IMG/VR virus record: IMGVR_UViG_3300020122_000519
Location: 1-54,428 of that record
Source: a virus
Strand: one strand, 5' to 3'
DNA: 54,428 bases
A model generated the notes under the pieces. It searched no databases, had not been told where the DNA came from, and was given only the letters and a program-made list of their open reading frames with translations. The position numbers were made by a program, and so were the translations under genes. Positions 49,262-54,428 of this stretch are shown one piece after another (position 1 is the stretch's first letter; the number at the start of each line of letters is the position of its first letter).

Positions 49262-50593
49262 TTAGGTGCGCAGACCGGTCTGCTTCCGGGTGGCCACGAC
49301 GCCGAGCACGGGATCCCGGTCCTGGTCCTTGAACATCTTCATCATCTTCGCGCGCTGCTTGCGGACCTCGGCGGCCTGGTCCTGGTCGGTCATCTTGATG
49401 GCCTCGACCATCTCCTCGTTGTCGATGCCGCAGTGCCGCGCGACCTCTTCCTGCTCTCGGCTGAGCATGGCCGTCTCCTTCCCGTCCTTGGTCTTGACCT
49501 CGACGACGGAGCGGGTGTTGAGGACCACCGGGGCCACGCTCAAGAACTCCTCGAACTCGTCGTACGAGCGCGACAGCCAGTACTTGGCTGTACCGGGCGT
49601 CAGCTTGCCCTCCGCCTTGCCCTTCTCGATGAGCAGGTTCAGCTTCTCGGCCTCGCGCTCCTGCTTGAGCGCCACGACGGTCTCGTGGTCCTCGTCGTAC
49701 TGGTCCGACTTGACGCGCATCGCCTTGAGCCGCGCCATCTGCTTGGTCGAGTCGGAGGTGCCGGTGAGGACGGTGAGCATCTTCGCCACTTCCGAATTGC
49801 GCCGGAGCATGTTCGGCTTTGCGCCCTCCAAGTCCTCGTGCTCGACCTCGTCGTCGCCGTCGCCCTCCGTCTTGTCGACGTCCTGCCCGTCGACCGCGGA
49901 GGCCTTCACCGGTGGCCCTTCGGCCACGCCCATCGCCTTCATCGACTCAGGCGAGAGGCTCATGTGCTTGCCGAGCGCTTTCAACTCCTCCTGCGCCGGC
50001 GCGTCCCCGTCGCCGTCGTGCAGGGCCTTGAGGCGGTCCGCGTGGATGCCGCACGCCTTCGACAGGTCCGCGAAGGACTTCCCGCCCTTCAGGTAGCTGG
50101 CCAGGTGATCGGCGATCTGGTGTTTCATTGTTTGAGCCTCGCGGGTGCGTCGGTTGGCCGCCACGGTCTCGATTGCGTCCATGGCGGGGATGTTGGTGAG
50201 CGCTACGTTGATGAGCTCGACGATTTCCTGAGTCTTGGTGTCGGTCTCGAAGGCGGGGGAGAAGTAGACCCACTCGCCGTCCTCAATCTCTTCGCGCGCG
50301 GCGGGCGTCCACTCGATGTTGGTGCAGTAGATGCCGTCGTCGCGCAGCTCCAAGTCGCACTTGCCGGCCGACTTGCCGTCCTGGGGGGAGGTCCCCTTGA
50401 GCGCGAAGTGGTCGTAGTCGAAGGTGACTTTGAGCGCGCGCCGCTGGTAGGTCTCCATCAACTCGGCGGCGGACTCCTTGCTCAGCTTGAAGACGCCCTT
50501 GGTGCTCGGGTTGGCCCCGAAGCGGAAGAGGCGGAACTCCTTCTTGGCCTTGAGCCTCCGGGCCAGGACGACGACGGGCTTACCTGTCTTCAC
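49262..50593 (-). CDS. Head maturation protease/scaffold (Mu gpI-like)
   Basis: 443 aa from GTG 50593. N-terminal part: FRLFRFGANPSTKGVFKLSK, VTFDYDHFALKG and INVALTNIPAMDAIE, matching the Mu I protease family. The C-terminal ~250 residues are acidic and helical, as for the scaffold part. Needed for capsid assembly and proteolytic maturation. Confidence 0.88.
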   Translation of the reverse strand: MKTGKPVVVLARRLKAKKEFRLFRFGANPSTKGVFKLSKESAAELMETYQRRALKVTFDYDHFALKGTSPQDGKSAGKCDLELRDDGIYCTNIEWTPAAREEIEDGEWVYFSPAFETDTKTQEIVELINVALTNIPAMDAIETVAANRRTREAQTMKHQIADHLASYLKGGKSFADLSKACGIHADRLKALHDGDGDAPAQEELKALGKHMSLSPESMKAMGVAEGPPVKASAVDGQDVDKTEGDGDDEVEHEDLEGAKPNMLRRNSEVAKMLTVLTGTSDSTKQMARLKAMRVKSDQYDEDHETVVALKQEREAEKLNLLIEKGKAEGKLTPGTAKYWLSRSYDEFEEFLSVAPVVLNTRSVVEVKTKDGKETAMLSREQEEVARHCGIDNEEMVEAIKMTDQDQAAEVRKQRAKMMKMFKDQDRDPVLGVVATRKQTGLRT

Positions 50594-50692
50594 GGTGTGT
50601 CAGGGGCGCTGCGTGCGTTGCGACACTCGCTAAATAGATAAGGGCCAAGTCGTCGTCGAAACTGCGACAAACTGCTCACTAATGCCCGAATG

Positions 50693-51481
50693 TCACTGCC
50701 CGTAGCCTGTGAGTTTCAACTCGTAGAGGTTCGCCAGCTCCGGCGGCCGGGAGGCCAAATCCGGCTCGAAATCCTCGGCCGGCGTCCCGAACCCCTCGTC
50801 CGGGTCCGCGTCCGGCGCCTCCTCGTCGATCCCCTCCTCCTTGGCCTCCTCGTCGGTCAAGGGGACGATGTCGGAGCGGCACTGGTGGTGGAGCGGCGGC
50901 TGGTGGCTGGCCCAGAAGTCGTCGTCCGCCTTGAGCACCGTCCCGTGCAGCTCCTCGCAGACCTCGCTCGTCCGGCTGTCCAAGATGGCCACGAAGCGGC
51001 AGTAGGGGTGCGTCGCGCGCACCTCGGGCCGGCTGTTCTGGGCCCACCGGCCGGCGCTGTAGGCGCTCTGGACGTTGGTGCGGAAGATGGTCTCGATGCG
51101 GGAGGGGTCCTCCTGGCCCCACTGGTCCTCGAGCAGCTCCCCCACGCGCTCGCGGAAGTCCTCGAGCGTCTCCCCGTTCTCCACGGCCGACTCGATCGCC
51201 CGCCACACCTCCGAGACGACGTCTAAGTCCGCCACACCTGAGACGGTGAAGGCTTTGAGCTTGGCGCGCTCCTCGAGCGCGTAGAACTCCTCCGCCGAGA
51301 GCTTGAGCTTGTTGCGCAGGAACTCGATGGCCCGGCCGACCGCGGTCTCGAAGTCTTGGGCTTCAGGGGACTCGAGCTCGTCCAAGTCCTCGCCGCTGGG
51401 CGCCTCGTCCTCCTTCTCCTCCTCCGCGGCCAGGGTGACGAGCCGGGTAGGCGAGAGCGCGACCATGACGAGCTTAGCCAT
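50693..51481 (-). CDS. Head morphogenesis protein (Mu gpF / SPP1 gp7)
   Basis: 262 aa from ATG 51481. ETIFRTNVQSAYSAGRWAQN, YCRFVAILDSRTSEVCEELH and LHHQCRSDIVPL are the minor head protein signature. It lies between portal and protease genes in Mu order. Confidence 0.92.
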   Translation of the reverse strand: MAKLVMVALSPTRLVTLAAEEEKEDEAPSGEDLDELESPEAQDFETAVGRAIEFLRNKLKLSAEEFYALEERAKLKAFTVSGVADLDVVSEVWRAIESAVENGETLEDFRERVGELLEDQWGQEDPSRIETIFRTNVQSAYSAGRWAQNSRPEVRATHPYCRFVAILDSRTSEVCEELHGTVLKADDDFWASHQPPLHHQCRSDIVPLTDEEAKEEGIDEEAPDADPDEGFGTPAEDFEPDLASRPPELANLYELKLTGYGQ

Positions 51482-51722
51482 GGTGCCAGTTCTCGATGGG
51501 CAAGGGGTCCGCGCAGAGGTTTGATGGGTTCCGGCGGTGCTCAATGCAGTGGATGGTCCACAGGCCGTCCGCGCTGGGGTAAGAGTCCCCGAGCGCGTCC
51601 GCCTCGCAGACGAAGGTCCCGTCCGGCTCGAAGAGTTGGAAGCGGTCCCCCGCGCGCAGGCCCTCGAAGGGCACGTCTACCCAGCCCTTCCCCACGAGCT
51701 TCTGGGCCTTGCGGTCGGCCAC
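51474..51722 (-). CDS. Small beta-rich head-region protein
   Basis: 82 aa. VPFEGLRAGDRFQLFEPDG suggests an SH3-like beta barrel. Common next to Mu-type head genes. Role unknown. Confidence 0.65.
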   Translation of the reverse strand: MADRKAQKLVGKGWVDVPFEGLRAGDRFQLFEPDGTFVCEADALGDSYPSADGLWTIHCIEHRRNPSNLCADPLPIENWHHG

Positions 51723-52256
51723 TTACTTGAGCCCCAGGAATTGGTAGAGGTCCCCTGGCGAGCAGTTGGCGGGCTCGAGCGTCTCCGCGCCTGGGTAGCC
51801 GGAGTCCTTGAGCACCCAGGCGACCAACTCCGAGCAGAACATCGAGTGCGCGGCGTGGATGGGGTTGGCCCACTTCTTCTTGAGCCACCGACCGAAGAGC
51901 ACCAGCGCCATCCCGAAAAGCCCGGTGTAGTCGTACACCTCGCCCAGCCAGGCCCCGGCCTCCTTGACGCCCGCGTCCAAGGCGTGCTGCCCGCCCCACA
52001 CGCCCACGATCGTGTTCCTCTGGGTGAAGCGCTCCCGGCTGGTCATCCGGACGCCGAAGGCGGAGGCCTCGATCACCATCTCCTTGCCGAAGACGGTCAG
52101 GTCCTCGCGCAGGATGAGGAAGGCGTGGGAGCAGGGGGCTTTGGTCACCTTGCGGATGAGCCAGGACAGGAAGCCCCGCTCCTTCGAGAACCCGATGGAG
52201 ATCGCCGTGCTCTGGCCCCCCGCGCGCTCGAGCGCTTCTTTGATCGAGCCGCTCAC
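51723..52256 (-). CDS. Permuted NlpC/P60-type papain-like protein
   Basis: 177 aa from GTG 52256 (GTGA overlap). CSHAFLIL (His44), EMVIEAS (Glu63) and HSMFCSELVAWVL (Cys141) follow the YiiX-type circularly permuted papain-like order His...Cys. It may cleave peptidoglycan or lipid/peptide bonds. Its place in the head cluster suggests a virion-borne enzyme. Confidence 0.75.
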   Translation of the reverse strand: MSGSIKEALERAGGQSTAISIGFSKERGFLSWLIRKVTKAPCSHAFLILREDLTVFGKEMVIEASAFGVRMTSRERFTQRNTIVGVWGGQHALDAGVKEAGAWLGEVYDYTGLFGMALVLFGRWLKKKWANPIHAAHSMFCSELVAWVLKDSGYPGAETLEPANCSPGDLYQFLGLK

Positions 52257-52504
52257 TTGGCGATCCTCGCCCTCACCGCGGCGTCTTTCGCCTCGAGGAG
52301 CTTGCGCAAGGCGACCGAGCGCTCCGGGTTACGCGGCAGGGTGGCCACCAGGTCCCTGGCAAGCTCGCAGAAGGGCTTGGACACCTTCGCGAGCGCCTCC
52401 GGCAGGTGCCCGTACTCGAAGAACTGGAGGATGGGCTCCGGCTCCCTCAACTCGGGAGGGGCCTTGACCCCGTGCTGCTCGGACAGCTCCACGGCCTCAC
52501 CCAC
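52253..52504 (-). CDS. Acb2/Tad1 hairpin-like small protein
   Basis: 83 aa from GTG 52504, overlapping the portal end by 8 bases. FFEYGHLPEALAKVSKPFC, then ELARDLVATLPRNPERSVAL and RKLLEAKDAAVRA, form a two-helix hairpin. This pattern is familiar from many phages, and I associate it with the Acb2/Tad1 family that sequesters cyclic nucleotides of CBASS or Thoeris defence. Family placement is from memory of the motif, not a search. Confidence 0.6.
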   Translation of the reverse strand: MGEAVELSEQHGVKAPPELREPEPILQFFEYGHLPEALAKVSKPFCELARDLVATLPRNPERSVALRKLLEAKDAAVRARIAK

Positions 52505-54428
52505 GGTGGTCCACCTTGGCGGAGAGGTGCCCGACCAACTCGGCCAGGAGGATCGATCGCTCCACCACCCCGCGCAGCTGCCCCGGCTTCAGGTGCTGGT
52601 ACATCTTCTTCACTTTGGCGCGTAGATCCTCGTAGTCCGTCGCGGAGTCGACGAGGGAGAGCAGTTCGTTCACACGGTCTCCCATCGCCTTGCCGCCGGC
52701 GCCCTTTGCGGCTTCCGCTAGGTCGTCCACGTAGACCTGACCCTTGCGCCCCCCGGGCTTCAAGCCCTGGCGCCACCGGTTGCCGAAGGTGTCGCGCTTG
52801 GCCTGGACCTCCAGCGGCTGGTCCGCGGAGCCGTCCGGGCGCGGCTCGTCGCCTAAGACCGGGGGCGGCACCCCCACCGATCCCCCGGGGCCGCGCGGCC
52901 GCTCCGGCTGCTGCCCGGGCGTCGGCGGGGGGCGGGGCGGGGAGCGCTTCTCGTCGAGCACCGGCACCCCGTGCTTGTCGAGCAGGGCGTGGATGTCGGC
53001 CTCGGTGCCGGCGAGGAAGGGGACCGCGCTGGCGATCTTGGCCACCGCGTCCGCCGCCTTGGACTCGTCCTCGGGCGGGTCGACCTTGTAGGTGACTTCC
53101 GGCACCAGCCGCCGCCAGTCCACGCCCAGCTGCTCGGCCTCGGCCTCCCAGTTGTAGCGGACGAAGGGCGAGAGGACGGAGGCCGCGATGACTTGCTGGA
53201 GCGCCTCGACGTCGGCTTTCAGGTAGTCCGCCCGGACGTTCTCGTGGACCTGGGCGGCCGCGCGGCTGCCGGCGGCCCCCGTAATCTCCGTGGAGAGGTT
53301 CTGCCCCAGGGTGCAGATGGCGATGGAGGTGTTGATCCGCTTGATCCGCGTCTCGAAGAACGAGTCCGTATTCACCGAGGAGTCGGACGTCTTGAGCATC
53401 TCGACGTCGAAGCCGGGCTTGCCTTCCGCGTACCGGGGCAGGCGGATGGTGGTCTCGTTCCCGAAGTTCTGGAGTGCGGCCGCGAAGGCGGCCTTGTCGT
53501 TTGTGCTCGCCTCGGAAGGGACGAAGGCCTTCACCACGCCCACCGAGAACTTCTCCGAGGCGCGGGCCCAGTCCCGCCAGAGGAACTTGCGGTCGATCCA
53601 CAGGTAGCCCAGCACCCGGATGAGGCCGTAGAGCCAGCCGTGGTTGTGGCCCGAAGGCGTGAAGAACACCCACCGGCCGTCACCTGGGGCGAGCTCTATC
53701 TGACCGTCCTGGTGGATGAGCCAGTAGGAGCGGGTATCCCACCGCCAGTACAGGAACTGGGGGTGCCAGGACTTGAGCGTCGGGTAGACGACGTCGTTGC
53801 CGTCCTCGTCCTTGTCCCACGCCCACACCAACTCGCCGATGCCGGCGTTGAGCATGATGCCCCACGCGGCGAGCTCTTTGAGCGTGGCGGAGGGCATCAT
53901 CCGCTCCCAGTTGTCCTCCACGCACTTGGCGATGCGCTGCTTGAGCTCGATGACCTCCGGGGTGTCGGTCTCGCCTTCGCCCTGGACGTGCTGGGTGGCC
54001 CCCCCGGCGCCCCCGTCCGGTGCGGGGGGCGCGGCGGGGAGCGCGGAGGCGTGCTCGTCGCCCTGGCCCTGCCACTTGAACTCCATCGGCAGGCCGAAGA
54101 CCGCATTGACGCGGGTGGAGACGCAGCCGGTGACGTGGTCGTCCATCCGGGTGGCGTCGGAGAGCAGCGCGGCGGACTGGAACTGGCCTTGCTCGAGCTC
54201 TTCGATCGCCTGGTCCACCACGGGGTACGCATCCCAGGCGTGCTGCACCGAGATGGGTAACTCGAGGTAAGCCTTGAGGGAAGGCTGGATGTTCCCCGTG
54301 GAACGCGGCAGGACCTGGTAGTAGCCCCCGCCGCTGCCCTCCAGCCGCATCGGGTCCGCGTCGGGCTCGAGCCGGGCCAGCGCCACCGTCTCGGTGGTCC
54401 GAGCTGGTGCTGGGGGCGTCGGGGCCGG
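52497..54428 (-). CDS. Portal protein (Mu gp29/DUF935-like), main part
   Basis: The 5' end continues at the left end of the window. The body shows LPISVQHAWDAYPVVDQAIEEL in two parts, DDHVTGCVSTRVNAVFGLPM, RIAKCVEDNWERM, a DGRWVFFTPSGHNHGWLYGL segment and KAAFAAALQNFGNET, as in DUF935 portals. The C-terminus has a Pro/Arg-rich stretch (~490-530) and a helical end. Forms the DNA portal ring. An in-frame GTG at 54386 could start a 629-aa version without the HTH. Confidence 0.93.
   Translation of the reverse strand, partial: PAPTPPAPARTTETVALARLEPDADPMRLEGSGGGYYQVLPRSTGNIQPSLKAYLELPISVQHAWDAYPVVDQAIEELEQGQFQSAALLSDATRMDDHVTGCVSTRVNAVFGLPMEFKWQGQGDEHASALPAAPPAPDGGAGGATQHVQGEGETDTPEVIELKQRIAKCVEDNWERMMPSATLKELAAWGIMLNAGIGELVWAWDKDEDGNDVVYPTLKSWHPQFLYWRWDTRSYWLIHQDGQIELAPGDGRWVFFTPSGHNHGWLYGLIRVLGYLWIDRKFLWRDWARASEKFSVGVVKAFVPSEASTNDKAAFAAALQNFGNETTIRLPRYAEGKPGFDVEMLKTSDSSVNTDSFFETRIKRINTSIAICTLGQNLSTEITGAAGSRAAAQVHENVRADYLKADVEALQQVIAASVLSPFVRYNWEAEAEQLGVDWRRLVPEVTYKVDPPEDESKAADAVAKIASAVPFLAGTEADIHALLDKHGVPVLDEKRSPPRPPPTPGQQPERPRGPGGSVGVPPPVLGDEPRPDGSADQPLEVQAKRDTFGNRWRQGLKPGGRKGQVYVDDLAEAAKGAGGKAMGDRVNELLSLVDSATDYEDLRAKVKKMYQHLKPGQLRGVVERSILLAELVGHLSAKVDHRG
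54302..54428. repeat. Exact terminal direct repeat (right copy)
   Basis: Copy of bases 1-127. Collapsing the two copies gives a circle of 54301 bases and restores one uninterrupted portal frame. Confidence 0.95.

Noticed and set aside
49004-50641. 545-aa open frame on the plus strand opposite the protease/scaffold gene
   Set aside because: It mirrors a real gene on the other strand, is Leu/Val/Arg/Gly-rich in the style of antisense GC-rich frames, and has no recognisable domain.
50594-50692. Late promoter before the protease gene
   Set aside because: TTATCTATTT is AT-rich, but no properly spaced -35 was found.
52971-54260. 429-aa plus-strand open frame opposite the portal gene
   Set aside because: Antisense shadow of the portal; composition typical of GC-rich non-coding frames.
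1-54428. MuA/MuB transposition genes, CRISPR arrays, rRNA
   Set aside because: Looked for because the head genes are Mu-like; no protein with an integrase core like MuA and no regularly spaced repeats were seen.

Overview
This window is the apparently complete, circular or circularly permuted genome of a temperate, contractile-tailed (myovirus-type) phage. The first 127 bases are repeated exactly at the end (1-127 = 54302-54428) and the portal gene reads across the join, so the unique genome is about 54.3 kb. The sequence is GC-rich, almost fully coding, and genes are chained by ATGA, GTGA or TTGA overlaps with many GTG and TTG starts. Several features point to a Gram-negative host, probably a myxobacterium or relative. 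These are the candidate lipoproteins and spanins, and an integrase with a zinc-ribbon insert that I associate with myxobacterial integrases. The host call is inference.

Layout. (1) A control region at about 11.9-14.06 kb carries the integrase, a candidate attP made of the 3' half of tRNA-Gly(GCC), an excisionase-like protein, a ribbon-helix-helix repressor candidate and a divergent promoter with repeated AATGCGNNCGCATT-type operators. (2) A rightward early operon (14.06-24.73 kb) encodes small Cys-rich proteins, a RecT-like annealing protein, a PD-(D/E)XK nuclease, a DnaQ exonuclease split by an in-frame TGA, a HerA-like ATPase, and ASCH and HNH proteins. (3) A leftward operon (11.9 down to 2.2 kb) encodes a GIY-YIG protein, a replication initiator, a DnaB-like helicase, C5 and N6 DNA methyltransferases, a RusA-like resolvase, a UDG-like protein and small zinc or HTH proteins, then the small and large terminase subunits. 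(4) Across the join the late genes continue leftward: Mu-type portal, head morphogenesis protein, protease/scaffold, decoration and capsid proteins. They are followed by head-tail and tail genes (DUF1320, gpG-like, sheath, tube, frameshifted chaperone, tape measure, baseplate, fibres). The lysis and secreted-protein genes end at a strong terminator at 24.73 kb, facing the early operon.

The head genes are Mu-like, but no MuA or MuB transposition genes are visible. Terminase plus a tyrosine integrase at a tRNA site replace that lifestyle. Accessory genes interrupt the late operon: two related HNH endonucleases bracket a tail fibre and two outward-facing cargo genes (31.2-34.0 kb), and an endonuclease VII gene sits next to the capsid gene.

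The most unusual observations are an HTH domain fused in frame to the portal, one beta-type domain repeated five times in four different virion proteins, and several signal-peptide proteins among virion genes. Others are the TGA replacing a conserved Trp in the DnaQ tail, an Acb2-like small protein beside the portal, and a papain-family peptidase in the lysis block.
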